From assembly GCA_029863305.1 (NCBI GenBank), contig JAOTVR010000007.1, forward strand, positions 1 to 64,000: 64,000 bases of DNA, read 5' to 3'. This stretch comes from Gammaproteobacteria bacterium. GTDB taxonomy: Bacteria > Pseudomonadota > Gammaproteobacteria > Steroidobacterales > Woeseiaceae. The translations under genes and the position numbers were made by a program. Below the pieces are notes generated by a model that worked only from the letters and a program-made list of their open reading frames with translations, had not been told where the DNA came from and did no database searches. How positions within the stretch are numbered: position 1 is the first letter of the stretch; the number at the start of each line of letters is the position of its first letter. Of this stretch, positions 46,709-56,435 are shown in pieces.

Positions 46709-49696
46709 TTACTCGAGCGCGAATATCATGCGCACCGCTGCACGCTTCTGGATCGCCACGCCGTTTTCGATGACTGGCTCGAATTCCCAATTTTCGACGG
46801 CGTTGCGGGCGGCGTTGGCAAAGGTATCGCCCGGGTCCGAGTCGCCAATTTCGACGCCGCTCACGCTGCCGTCGATATCGACGGTAAACACGACATCGAC
46901 CCATCCGGAGACATTGCGACGCTGCGCAGCGCGCGGGTACCGGGGTGCGACATATTTGGTCCGGGTCAGCGCCCTGATCGATATGGGTGCGGCCGCCACC
47001 GCTTGCTGTTGTGACCGGACAGCAGCCTGCAGCTCTTCAGCAGAGCCGTAGACCGTGCCATCGCCGGCGCCAAACGAATCTTGCGTACTGGTTGCCGGTT
47101 CCGCACTCGCGCGTTCGGCTACCGGTTCTGCCGCAAGCGCGTCGGCACTACTCTGATCCGCCGCCTGCCTTGCTGCGGCGGCTTTCTCAGCAGCAGCTTT
47201 CTCAGCAGCGGCTTTCTCAGCAGCGGCCTTCTCAGCAGCAGCTTTCTCAGCAGCGGCCTGTTCGGCAGCGGCCTTCTCCGCCGCAAGCCGCTCGGCGGCG
47301 GCACGTTCCGCCGCAGCTTTTTCGGCAGCGGCGCGTTGCTCAGCTGCGCGGCGTGCATCCTGCGCCACTCGATCACGGGCCGCAGATAATGCATTCGTTG
47401 ATGCGGCAAGTTCGCTGCTCGCCGGGTCCAGGCGGCGGGCATCAATCAGCAGCGCATCCGCGAAATCAAAATTTCCTTCGTCAATCTGTGTTCTGGCCCG
47501 CAGCACGAGCTTGCTGGCAACGACCTTGAGTCCCTGCCGCGCCGTCGCATTGTCAGGATCATTGCTTAATGCGAGTTCATAGTAAAAACGCGCATTGTCG
47601 TTGGATGGCGCAATCAGCTTGCCTTCCTCGAGGCGTGCGTTCGCCTGTGCCAGCACTTCATCGACGCGCTGGTCACTCAAGGCGGAAGTCAGTTCGGCCG
47701 AAATAGCGTCGATCTCACTGCCATCGGCAACGGCGAGGAGGCGAGCGCCATCGAGCGCTGATGCCGCATCTTCGAAGCGCGACTCGCGTATCGCGAGGCG
47801 GGCATCGTCAAGGTAGTTTCTGAGTTGAATCTGCGACAGCTGTGCATTGAGGAACGGTAGCCGCGAATTATCGGGATCAGCGAGTTCGATACGTTGCAAG
47901 GCTGCCTGAGTGTCTGATGCACGACGTTCCAGCAGTGCCGACTCGGCCATGGCCAGCGCCTGTTGGATAGCCTCCCGCAAACCAGCCTCGGCGACCGGGT
48001 CTCCGGGTGCGATCTCCAGTGCGGACAAGTACAACTCGATGGCATTGCTGCCCGTGGGGTTGAATATCTGTCCGGCGGCGGCTGCAAGCTGGGCTTCGTC
48101 GATCAAGTCGTCAACGCCCAAATCGGCGGGGAAGGTGGTTTCTGTCTCGAATACCGGTTCGGCTACTGTTGCAGATGCCGAACTTGCCGGTGGCTGTTGC
48201 CCGACGACAGGCTCGTCGGATCCACCGAGCAGCCAGAAACCGACGCCTGCCACGACAACAAGAGCGGCCGCCGCGATGGCCAGCAACCTGGGATTGCCCA
48301 GTAGCGATCCGCCCGAGCCTGTGGAAACTGGTCGCGCTGCTTCTGTCCGGCCTGCCTTGGGTTTCCTTGATCCGGAACCAAGAGAATCGCTAACCGACTT
48401 CACGATTCCGGTCACCGTTTCGGTAAAGCTCGCATCGCTACCGCCAAACGCGTCGGTCAGACCATCATCGATCGGTGACAGTGCGTCCTTCGGGTTGGCG
48501 ATGATTGATGGCGCCGCTGCAGTCCTGGGCCGCGGAGCCGCCTTCGGTCTCTGTGCCGCGCCTTTTGCCGGCACCGGTTCGCCCGGCTTGGGCGGTTGCA
48601 ACTGCTTCGCCTGAGGCGCAGGTTTTGGCGCGGGTTTCGGTGGCGCCTTCGCCGCCGCCTGTGGCGCAACTTTCTGCACGGGCCTTGGCGCCGGTTTCGC
48701 CTGAGGTTGCGGCGCGGGTTTCGCCATGGGTTTTGCTGTATCCGTGCCGGCGACCTTGAACGCCGAGTCTGGAGCTTCGAGGTGGTGTTTCACCGACGCT
48801 TCGATTGCGAGACGTGAGCGGCCGGGCGAAACGGGTTTTAGCAGGAAGCGATACACCTTGCCGCGATTGATCAGGTCCATGAGCATTTCGCCATCATCGC
48901 GACGACCGGCAACGATAGCCACAAGTCGCGGTGACGCCGCACGCAAGTGCATTGTCATCTTCTCGACGTTTGTGCCGACCATGGCCGCATCGACGACAGC
49001 AACGCCGACCTTTCGATTGCGCACGGCATCATCCGCCTGAGCGAGCGTGTTGGCATAAATCACGTTGTGCAGACCGCGAGCAGATTCCTGCACCGTCGCC
49101 AGGAATTCCTCATCCTGAGTGAAAACCAGTACATCCACTGAGCGCGAACCAACATCCGCACTGGCCGAGACTTTCTTCGGATCCAGAATCGGCAGCCGTC
49201 CGGTGCCGTCGCTGATTATCGCGGAGCCGTTCTCGGACGTCTCCATGACGATGTGTTCACCGACAGGCTCATCGGGGCTGGCGGTTGTGTCATTGGCCGA
49301 TTCGGCGAGTGCGATCAGACGGGCCTGACGTGTCGCACTGTCGATCAGGCTTTTCAGTGAGTGAGGAGTGACAGTGCCCCGGACGACCTGAAAGACTTCC
49401 TGGTCGCCGACAAGCGCCTCGAGTCCATCATCATTGTTGCCGGCGAGCAGGATTCCGATCGTGTCGGGTGAGCGTTTCTTTGCCTCGCGCAAGGCATCGA
49501 GACCACTCATGCCCGGAAGGTCTTGCGCGGTTACGATGACATCGATCTGGATTTCGCCGAGCGTGTTGAGCGCTTCGCTGCCACTGGTCGCACAGTGCAC
49601 TGTGTAACGGTCATTGAACCCCGAACTCAGGCTGTCCAGGGTACTTTGTTCGCTATGTAGTAACAGTACCTGTTTCTTGAAATGCTCAAGCGACAC
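46709..49696 (-). CDS. multidomain protein: degenerate receiver + receiver-like domain - Pro/Ala/Lys linker - TM - TPR-like region - AAAEK stalk - TonB C-terminal domain
   Basis: REC1 DVIVTAQDLPGMSGLDAL; REC2 VGVAVVDAAMVGTN...GKVYRFLLKPVSP; TM LLAIAAAALVVVAGVGFWLLG; (AAAEK)n; C-term YVAPRYPRAAQRRNVSGWVDVVFTVDIDGSVSGVEIGDSDPGDTFANAARNAVENWEFEP. Confidence 0.88.
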   Translation of the reverse strand: MSLEHFKKQVLLLHSEQSTLDSLSSGFNDRYTVHCATSGSEALNTLGEIQIDVIVTAQDLPGMSGLDALREAKKRSPDTIGILLAGNNDDGLEALVGDQEVFQVVRGTVTPHSLKSLIDSATRQARLIALAESANDTTASPDEPVGEHIVMETSENGSAIISDGTGRLPILDPKKVSASADVGSRSVDVLVFTQDEEFLATVQESARGLHNVIYANTLAQADDAVRNRKVGVAVVDAAMVGTNVEKMTMHLRAASPRLVAIVAGRRDDGEMLMDLINRGKVYRFLLKPVSPGRSRLAIEASVKHHLEAPDSAFKVAGTDTAKPMAKPAPQPQAKPAPRPVQKVAPQAAAKAPPKPAPKPAPQAKQLQPPKPGEPVPAKGAAQRPKAAPRPRTAAAPSIIANPKDALSPIDDGLTDAFGGSDASFTETVTGIVKSVSDSLGSGSRKPKAGRTEAARPVSTGSGGSLLGNPRLLAIAAAALVVVAGVGFWLLGGSDEPVVGQQPPASSASATVAEPVFETETTFPADLGVDDLIDEAQLAAAAGQIFNPTGSNAIELYLSALEIAPGDPVAEAGLREAIQQALAMAESALLERRASDTQAALQRIELADPDNSRLPFLNAQLSQIQLRNYLDDARLAIRESRFEDAASALDGARLLAVADGSEIDAISAELTSALSDQRVDEVLAQANARLEEGKLIAPSNDNARFYYELALSNDPDNATARQGLKVVASKLVLRARTQIDEGNFDFADALLIDARRLDPASSELAASTNALSAARDRVAQDARRAAEQRAAAEKAAAERAAAERLAAEKAAAEQAAAEKAAAEKAAAEKAAAEKAAAEKAAAARQAADQSSADALAAEPVAERASAEPATSTQDSFGAGDGTVYGSAEELQAAVRSQQQAVAAAPISIRALTRTKYVAPRYPRAAQRRNVSGWVDVVFTVDIDGSVSGVEIGDSDPGDTFANAARNAVENWEFEPVIENGVAIQKRAAVRMIFALE
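47177..47340. repeat. 15-bp imperfect tandem repeat (GCNTTCTCAGCAGCN) encoding AAAEK repeats
   Basis: At least five near-identical 15-bp units (gctttctcagcagca/g) followed by more diverged units. Confidence 0.9.
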
Positions 49697-49829
49697 TCGA
49701 TGACCTCCATTACTTTATGTCTAATCGCACGCCCAGTCCTAGCGTCGACGGAGTATATCCTCGCGTACGTGTGGAATAGCCATGCATGGGCAAGCGAGTA
49801 TCGAATCTGTGACATGGCGCACAGTGAAA

Positions 49830-49858
49830 CTGCAGCCCGCATCACATTTGGGCTGCAG
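49830..49858 (-). terminator. possible terminator/hairpin downstream of thrS
   Basis: Perfect 9-bp inverted repeat CTGCAGCCC-N11-GGGCTGCAG; only a short T run (TTT) on the minus strand. Confidence 0.45.
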
Positions 49859-49945
49859 CCATCACAGTCAAAGGGGCGGGCATCCAATCCGGGCACGAAC
49901 AGCGCAAAAAACGAGGTGCCTGTCCGTCCGATTGCCCGCAGGTTT

Positions 49946-51859
49946 TCAGGCTCGATTCTGTGACTCTTCGGACAGGCTGGAGACGGCCTCATCGAGTGAC
50001 AAAACGCTCTGTTTCCTGGAGCCGAGACGGCGCATTGCGACGTTGCGGTCTTCAACCTCACGCTGCCCAACAGCGAGCAGGACCGGTACTTTTTCCACAC
50101 TGTGCTCACGCACTTTGTAAGAAATCTTTTCGTTTCGCACATCGGATTCGGCGCGCAAGCCGGCCTTCTGCAATGCCTGGACGACTTCCTCGGCGTACGC
50201 GTTTGCCTCCGAAGTGATCGTAAGAACCTTGACTTGTACCGGCGCGAGCCAAAGCGGCAGATTACCGGCATGGTGCTCGATCAGGATGCCGATGAATCGT
50301 TCGAGTGAGCCAAAGATTGCGCGATGCAACATGACCGGTAAATGTTTGTTGCCGTCTTCGCCGATGTACGTTGCGCCAAGGCGTCCGGGCATGTTGAGGT
50401 CGACCTGCAGGGTACCGCACTGCCAGTCACGGCCAATCGCATCGCGCAGTACGAACTCGAGTTTCGGCCCATAAAAAGCGCCTTCGCCTGGATTGTGAGT
50501 GTAGTCCAGTCCGGCGACTTCCAGCGCCTTGAGCAGCGCCGCTTCGGCCTGGTCCCAGACGGCGTCTTCGCCAACGCGAACGTCCGGGCGATCGGCAAAC
50601 TTGATGCGCACGTCGTCGAAACCGAAACTCTTGTAGATTCCCAGGATCAGATCGCAGACGGCGATTGACTCGTCCGTAATCTGTTCGGCGGTGCAGAAGA
50701 TATGTGCGTCGTCCTGAGTGAAGGCACGCACACGCATCATGCCGTGGAGAGCGCCGGATGGCTCGTAGCGGTGGCACTTGCCGAATTCGGCCAGCCGATA
50801 AGGCAGGTCGCGATAGCTCGTGATGCCCTGTTTGAAAACTTGCACATGGCCCGGGCAGTTCATCGGCTTGATCGCATAGTGTCGGCCGTCGACAGTTTCA
50901 GTAGTAAACATGTTGTCGCCAAACGTGTCCCAGTGACCCGAGGCTTGCCACAGTGCGCGAGACATGATTTCCGGCGTATTGATCTCGCGATAACCGGCAG
51001 CGTTCTGTTGCTGGCGCATGAAGTTGACCAGGTTCTGAAACAGGTTCCAGCCCTTTGGGTGCCAGAACACGGCACCGGGTGCTTCCTCCTGAAAGTGGAA
51101 CAGGTCCATGACGCGGCCGAGGCGGCGATGATCACGCTTCTCCGCTTCTTCGAGCATGAGCAGGTACTTGCGTAGCTGTTTCTCATTCGACCAGGCCGTA
51201 CCGTAAACACGTTGTAACATTTCGTTATTTGAGTCACCGCGCCAGTATGCGCCGGACACGTGAGTCAGCTTGAAAGCCTTGCCGAGCTTTCCCGTCGACG
51301 GCAGGTGCGGACCGCGACACAAGTCGATGAACTCGCCCTGGCGATACAGAGTGATGGACTCGCCCGACGGAATGCTCGCGATGATCTCGGCCTTGTACTC
51401 CTCGCCAATGCCGCGAAAAAATTCGACGGCCTCGTCGCGATCCCAGACCTCGCGCTCAATACGCTCGTCCCGGTCAACGATGTCCTTCATTCGTGCTTCG
51501 ATGACCGCGAGGTCGTCATCGGTGAAGGGTTCGTCACGCGCGAAATCGTAGTAGAAGCCGTTTTCGATGGCCGGTCCGATCGTAACCTGGGTGTCAGGCC
51601 ACAGTTCCTTGACGGCTTCGGCAAGCACATGTGCGGCGTCGTGGCGCAACAATTCGAGGCCGTCATCCGAATCCCGCGTAACAACTGCGATATCGACGTC
51701 CGCCTCGATGTCTCGGGTCAGGTCGTACAACTCACCGTCGACGCGAACGGCAACAGCGTCGCGGGCCAGGCTCTTGCCGATGCTGGCGGCGATCTCGGCA
51801 CCGGATGTGGCAGCGTCAAACTGCCGGACGGAGCCGTCGGGTAGGGTTATATTTGGCAT
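49946..51859 (-). CDS. thrS: threonyl-tRNA synthetase
   Basis: [15 protein letters not shown] (TGS), [75 protein letters not shown] start 51886, internal ATG 51859 preferred. Confidence 0.97.
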   Translation of the reverse strand: MPNITLPDGSVRQFDAATSGAEIAASIGKSLARDAVAVRVDGELYDLTRDIEADVDIAVVTRDSDDGLELLRHDAAHVLAEAVKELWPDTQVTIGPAIENGFYYDFARDEPFTDDDLAVIEARMKDIVDRDERIEREVWDRDEAVEFFRGIGEEYKAEIIASIPSGESITLYRQGEFIDLCRGPHLPSTGKLGKAFKLTHVSGAYWRGDSNNEMLQRVYGTAWSNEKQLRKYLLMLEEAEKRDHRRLGRVMDLFHFQEEAPGAVFWHPKGWNLFQNLVNFMRQQQNAAGYREINTPEIMSRALWQASGHWDTFGDNMFTTETVDGRHYAIKPMNCPGHVQVFKQGITSYRDLPYRLAEFGKCHRYEPSGALHGMMRVRAFTQDDAHIFCTAEQITDESIAVCDLILGIYKSFGFDDVRIKFADRPDVRVGEDAVWDQAEAALLKALEVAGLDYTHNPGEGAFYGPKLEFVLRDAIGRDWQCGTLQVDLNMPGRLGATYIGEDGNKHLPVMLHRAIFGSLERFIGILIEHHAGNLPLWLAPVQVKVLTITSEANAYAEEVVQALQKAGLRAESDVRNEKISYKVREHSVEKVPVLLAVGQREVEDRNVAMRRLGSRKQSVLSLDEAVSSLSEESQNRA

Positions 51860-52000
51860 CGCTCGATCTGGTTGTCGTGAATTCAACGGCCTGTGGGCAC
51901 GGCGCGCTATTGTACAGTAGTGGGTGCTCTCAACTCATGCAAAATGTGCCCGAAAATCAGCGTAGAATAGCGCCCGGCCCGAATAAGCAAGAAACCACCT

Positions 52001-53689
52001 ATGAGCGACGTAGCACCGCGAGACTTTATCCGCCAGATCATCCACGAGGACCTCGAGTCTGGCAAGCACGATGAAATCGTCACCCGGTTTCCGCCGGAGC
52101 CGAACGGCTACCTGCATGTGGGTCATGTCATGTCGATCTGTCTGAATTTCGGGGTTGGTCAGGAGACCAACGGCCGCACGTTCTTGCGCTTTGACGATAC
52201 CAACCCCGGCAAGGAACGCGAAGAGTACGTACGTGCGATCGAGTACGATGTGCACTGGCTTGGTTTTGACTGGGGTGAACGGCTCACGCATGCGTCGGAC
52301 TACTTCGATCAGATTTACAGCGCGGCTGAAAAGCTGGTTGAAATGGGCGTCGCGTACGTCGACAGCCTGAGTGCTGATGAGATTCGCGAGCATCGTGGCA
52401 CGTTGACCGAGGCGGGCAGGAACAGTCCGTATCGCGAGCGCAGCGTCGACGAAAATCTCGATCTGTTCAGGCGCATGCGCAAGGGTGAATTTGCGGATGG
52501 TGAACACGTGTTGCGCGCCAAGATCGACATGGCATCGCCAAACATGAATCTGCGTGATCCCGCCCTGTACCGGATTCGTCATATCGATCATCAGCGCACC
52601 GCTGACAAATGGTGCATCTACCCGATGTATGACTTCGCACACACGATGTCCGATGCGTTCGAAGGAATCACCCACTCGCTGTGCACGCTCGAGTTCGAAG
52701 ATCACAGGCCGCTCTATGACTGGTTTCTGGATCAACTCAATCCGCCACATCGGCCACGGCAAATCGAATTCTCGCGACTCAATCTCGCATACACGATCAC
52801 GAGCAAGCGCAAGCTGAATATGCTTATCGATAACGGTGTCGTCGCCGGGTGGGACGATCCACGCATGCCGACGATCGCTGGTATGCGGCGACGTGGTTAC
52901 CCCGCCGCCGCCCTGCGCGAATTCGTCAGGCGCGGCGGGGTAACGAAGAAAGACAAGCTGATCGAAATGGGCGTACTCGAAAACTGCATTCGTGAGCAAC
53001 TTGGAGAATCCGCGGAACGCCGTATGGGAGTATTGCGGCCATTGAAAGTCGTGCTGACGAATTATCCCGAAGACAAGGTCGAAATGATGCAAGCGATGAA
53101 TCATCCGAACAACGCCGACCTCGGCACGCGGGAAATGCCGTTCTCGCGTGAGTTGTGGATAGAACAAGACGATTTTCTGGAAGAGGCGCCACGAAAGTTC
53201 TTCCGTTTGAAGCCCGGCGGCGAAGTGCGCCTGCGCTTCGGTTACATTATTCGCTGCGACGAAGTCGTCAGGAATGCGGCGGGAGATGTCGTCGAGTTAC
53301 GCTGTAGCTACGATCCGGATACGAGGAGCGGGACCGGCAGCAGCGACAAGAAGGTGAAAGGCACCATTCATTGGGTGTCGGCGACTCACGGGGTAAGAGC
53401 CAGCGTGCGTCTTTATGACCGGCTGTTTACTGAACCGGACCCGAATTCAGTCGAGGATTTCTTATCGGTACTTAATCCTGATTCGCTGGAAACCGTCGAC
53501 GCAATTCTCGAACCAGCGTTACGCGACTTGCAGCAAAGTCAGGCAGTGCAATTCGAGCGACTGGGCTACTTTTGTGCTGACTCGGCAGAGCATACGGCCG
53601 ACGCACCAGTCATTAATCGTATCGTCACGCTGCGAGACAGTTGGGCAAAAATTGAACGTCAGGCGATGTCGTCCAGCGCCCTAAGTTGA
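52001..53689 (+). CDS. glnS: glutaminyl-tRNA synthetase
   Basis: [26 protein letters not shown]...[14 protein letters not shown]...[36 protein letters not shown]... Confidence 0.97.
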   Translation: MSDVAPRDFIRQIIHEDLESGKHDEIVTRFPPEPNGYLHVGHVMSICLNFGVGQETNGRTFLRFDDTNPGKEREEYVRAIEYDVHWLGFDWGERLTHASDYFDQIYSAAEKLVEMGVAYVDSLSADEIREHRGTLTEAGRNSPYRERSVDENLDLFRRMRKGEFADGEHVLRAKIDMASPNMNLRDPALYRIRHIDHQRTADKWCIYPMYDFAHTMSDAFEGITHSLCTLEFEDHRPLYDWFLDQLNPPHRPRQIEFSRLNLAYTITSKRKLNMLIDNGVVAGWDDPRMPTIAGMRRRGYPAAALREFVRRGGVTKKDKLIEMGVLENCIREQLGESAERRMGVLRPLKVVLTNYPEDKVEMMQAMNHPNNADLGTREMPFSRELWIEQDDFLEEAPRKFFRLKPGGEVRLRFGYIIRCDEVVRNAAGDVVELRCSYDPDTRSGTGSSDKKVKGTIHWVSATHGVRASVRLYDRLFTEPDPNSVEDFLSVLNPDSLETVDAILEPALRDLQQSQAVQFERLGYFCADSAEHTADAPVINRIVTLRDSWAKIERQAMSSSALS

Positions 53690-54484
53690 GATCCCGTTTA
53701 TGACGCTAATCGGAGCGCCACGCTCGATGCCGAGTCCCTCGGACGCACTGCTCTCGGCTTTCGCCACTTCGAGCACGCCGAACGAATTGATCAAAGCAAG
53801 ATAGTCGCCTGGTTTTGCGCGACCGTAGGTACTGCGCATCTCGATGTCGTGGCCCGCGACGTGAACAAGCGGCTGCCTGAAACCCGAGATCAGCTCCGCG
53901 TCGATGTTGCTGATCAGATTGCCAAACGTGTCAACCGTGACGATCACGCCTGATATCTTGTCAGATACGACTTCCGGCTCGTCAAGCCATGCCGGAATCC
54001 ATTCATCGGTAGCGACACCGATGGCAGCGGGATGGGTTCTGCCTGCAGCGAGTTCGGCCGCAATTGGCGCGAATATGTCGCGACCGTGAAATGTCCTGCT
54101 CGGCGTCGGAATGTCCAATTGCGCCAGTGCCTTCAGGTCCAGCTTGAACACCATTGCTGCGTCCGCTGTGTCCAGCAGACGCGCAAGCAAGCCATTATCG
54201 GGTGCCATGAAATAGTGCCCATCATGTTCCACCAGCAGAATGTCCCGCTCGGTGCCGACGCCAGGATCAACGATCGCGAGGTGTACCGTTCCTGGGGGAA
54301 AGTACTGGTAGCTTCGGCTGACCCAAAAGCCCGCTTCCGGCGGCCATTGCGCTGGAATATCGTGCGCCAGGTCGATAATTATTGCGTCATGAAACCTGCT
54401 GATAATGACGCCTTTCATCACGGCCGCGAACGGGCCTTTGTGTCCAAAGTCGGTGGTGATCGTGATGACGCCGGATGGTTTCAT
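53681..54484 (-). CDS. SAM hydrolase (DUF62, S-adenosyl-L-methionine hydroxide adenosyltransferase family)
   Basis: [21 protein letters not shown]...[29 protein letters not shown]...[19 protein letters not shown]; Asp-Arg-His triad of the hydrolase type. Confidence 0.92.
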   Translation of the reverse strand: MKPSGVITITTDFGHKGPFAAVMKGVIISRFHDAIIIDLAHDIPAQWPPEAGFWVSRSYQYFPPGTVHLAIVDPGVGTERDILLVEHDGHYFMAPDNGLLARLLDTADAAMVFKLDLKALAQLDIPTPSRTFHGRDIFAPIAAELAAGRTHPAAIGVATDEWIPAWLDEPEVVSDKISGVIVTVDTFGNLISNIDAELISGFRQPLVHVAGHDIEMRSTYGRAKPGDYLALINSFGVLEVAKAESSASEGLGIERGAPISVINGIST

Positions 54485-54521
54485 TTCTCTTTACTGTCGT
54501 TCTGCAGGCTTCGTAATTCTA

Positions 54522-55274
54522 TCAGGCCAATTGCGCGTCTGCCGGGGGGTGTCGCAGAAACGACAGCTTCGCCCAATAGATAAAGGCCGTGTCGATCACA
54601 GCGATTGCCACTTTGAAGATGTATTTGGCAAAACCGAGAGCGAATGCGGACCGGATGCCAACGATCGGGGCCCAGACGACCAGTGTGAATATCGCCGTAT
54701 CGAGGACTTGCGAGCTCATCGTCGACAGATTGTTTCGCATCCAGAGCCAACGATCACCGGTTATCGACTTGATCTTGTGAAACGCCCAAACGTCGAAACT
54801 CTGACTGATGATGTACGCGAGCAGCGAGCCGAGGATCATTTTGGGGGTGAAATTCACGATGGTCGCAAACGCGTTGTGTACGTTTGCCGAGAATTCGGCC
54901 GATCCGGGTTTCTGGCTCGGGAGGTAGAGCATGGCAAAACTAAGCATCACGAGCACTACAATGCTGACGGCGAAACCCATTCGAACCGCCTTATTCGCCT
55001 CAGCTTTGCCGTAGTTTTCACTCAGGACATCGGTCGCGAAGAAAATGCTCGAGTAAAAGATGACGCCGAGGCTGGTTTCCATGCCGAAAATCATCGTCAG
55101 CTTCGGGCCCTGCAGGTTGGCGAGAATTATCGCCGTCGCAATTGCGACCTGCAGCCCGGCTTTGCCGAACAGACGGTACAGAATCACGGTGCCGCCGAGG
55201 TCGAGAACCAGGGTCGTCAGCCACAACCACTCCTGATTGACAGCAAAAAATTCGGCGACGTCCTGCGGAATCAT
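54522..55274 (-). CDS. queuosine precursor transporter, YhhQ family
   Basis: LANLQGPKLTMIFGMETSLGVIFYSSIFFATDVLSENYGKAEANKAVRMGF...MILGSLLAYIISQSFDVWAFHKIKSITGDRWLWMRNNLSTMSSQVLDTAIF; ATG 55274 avoids overlap with upstream CDS. Confidence 0.93.
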   Translation of the reverse strand: MIPQDVAEFFAVNQEWLWLTTLVLDLGGTVILYRLFGKAGLQVAIATAIILANLQGPKLTMIFGMETSLGVIFYSSIFFATDVLSENYGKAEANKAVRMGFAVSIVVLVMLSFAMLYLPSQKPGSAEFSANVHNAFATIVNFTPKMILGSLLAYIISQSFDVWAFHKIKSITGDRWLWMRNNLSTMSSQVLDTAIFTLVVWAPIVGIRSAFALGFAKYIFKVAIAVIDTAFIYWAKLSFLRHPPADAQLA

Positions 55275-55299
55275 CTGGCAGGAACCTCGAGCCGCATGC

Positions 55300-56424
55300 T
55301 CACGCAGCCAATTTGTCGAGGTGCCAGTCGGCGTTGCCAAACATCTGGCCGATCGCTGTCAACCGCTTGAAATAGTGCGCGATATCGGTGTCCCAGCAAA
55401 CACCCATTGCGCCATGCAGCTGCACGGCTTCCTGGCCGACCTTCTGGCCGGCCGTACCAACCTGATACTTCAGAGCGCTGATCGATTTTTTCGCTTCGTC
55501 AGACTGATCAGCGTTTGCCATCGAAGCCCAGATCAACAACGAATAGCTCTGCTCGCAGGCTGTCAGCATGTCGACCATACGGTGCTGAAGAGCCTGAAAA
55601 CTGCCGATCGGCACGCCGAACTGCACACGGTTTTTTGAATACTCAACCGTTTTCTCGGTCATGACCTGCATGATGCCGACCGCCTCAGCGCATACCGCGA
55701 GCGTGGCCTCATCGATGACTGCGTCAAGAGTCGCGTAAGCTTTGTTGACGTCGCCAAGCAGAGCGCCGCCATCGGCTCGCACATTTTCGAGGCGAATTTC
55801 CGCGGCCTGATGCGCGTCCACGGTCCGATACGACCGCCTGGTCACGCCGTCGGCCATGCCTTCCACCGCAAATAACGTAATGCCAGTGGCGGAAGTGCTG
55901 TCACCCGAGGTTCGCGCCGGAATTATCAGCAACCCGGCATGACCGCCATTGCAGACGACGCTTTTGTGGCCGTTGATCACCCAGCCATCGGCATCAGCCA
56001 CGGCCGTGGTTTCTATATTTGCCAGATCATAGCGACTCTGCGGCTCGGCGAATGCCAGCGCCGTCTGCAGTTCACCGGCAATGAGTGGTTGCATCCATTT
56101 TGCTTTTTGGCTTTCGTTGGCGATGCGTCGCAATACGCCACCGGCCAACACGATATTGGCGAGATAAGGTTCCACAATCAGCCCGCGTCCGAACTGCTGC
56201 ATCATGAGCATTGACTCGATCGGTCCGCCATCGAACCCGCCATCGGCCTCGGAGAACGGAATGGCCGTCCAGCCCAGTTCGGCGAAGGTCCGCCAGACCG
56301 AGCTGCTGTATCCCTGTTCGGATGCCGCAATTGTCTGCCGCGTGTCGAAATCGTAGTCATTGGCGATGAATTTCTCGGCGCTTTCGGCCAGCATCGACTG
56401 CACTTCGGTTAATGAGAAATCCAC
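55300..56424 (-). CDS. acyl-CoA dehydrogenase (small-subunit/PimD-like)
   Basis: MDFSLTEVQSMLAESAEKFIANDYDF...LALAFAEPQSRYDLANIET-type ACAD pattern...EYSKNRVQFGVPIGSFQALQHRMVDM...EAVQLHGAMGVCWD. Confidence 0.92.
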   Translation of the reverse strand: MDFSLTEVQSMLAESAEKFIANDYDFDTRQTIAASEQGYSSSVWRTFAELGWTAIPFSEADGGFDGGPIESMLMMQQFGRGLIVEPYLANIVLAGGVLRRIANESQKAKWMQPLIAGELQTALAFAEPQSRYDLANIETTAVADADGWVINGHKSVVCNGGHAGLLIIPARTSGDSTSATGITLFAVEGMADGVTRRSYRTVDAHQAAEIRLENVRADGGALLGDVNKAYATLDAVIDEATLAVCAEAVGIMQVMTEKTVEYSKNRVQFGVPIGSFQALQHRMVDMLTACEQSYSLLIWASMANADQSDEAKKSISALKYQVGTAGQKVGQEAVQLHGAMGVCWDTDIAHYFKRLTAIGQMFGNADWHLDKLAA

Positions 56425-56435
56425 GCGTTACGCCC

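Noticed and set aside
49682-50120. Small plus-strand ORFs (93 and 112 aa) near thrS 3' end
   Set aside because: Largely antisense to the thrS C-terminal region and intergenic; no motif or convincing ribosome-binding site.
51935-53167. 410-aa minus-strand ORF
   Set aside because: Antisense to glnS; no recognisable domain.
53681-54484. SAM-dependent chlorinase/fluorinase
   Set aside because: Conserved Asp-Arg-His residues match the SAM hydrolase class, not the halogenases.
54405-55370. 321-aa plus-strand ORF
   Set aside because: Antisense to the YhhQ-type transporter gene; composition typical of an antisense shadow.
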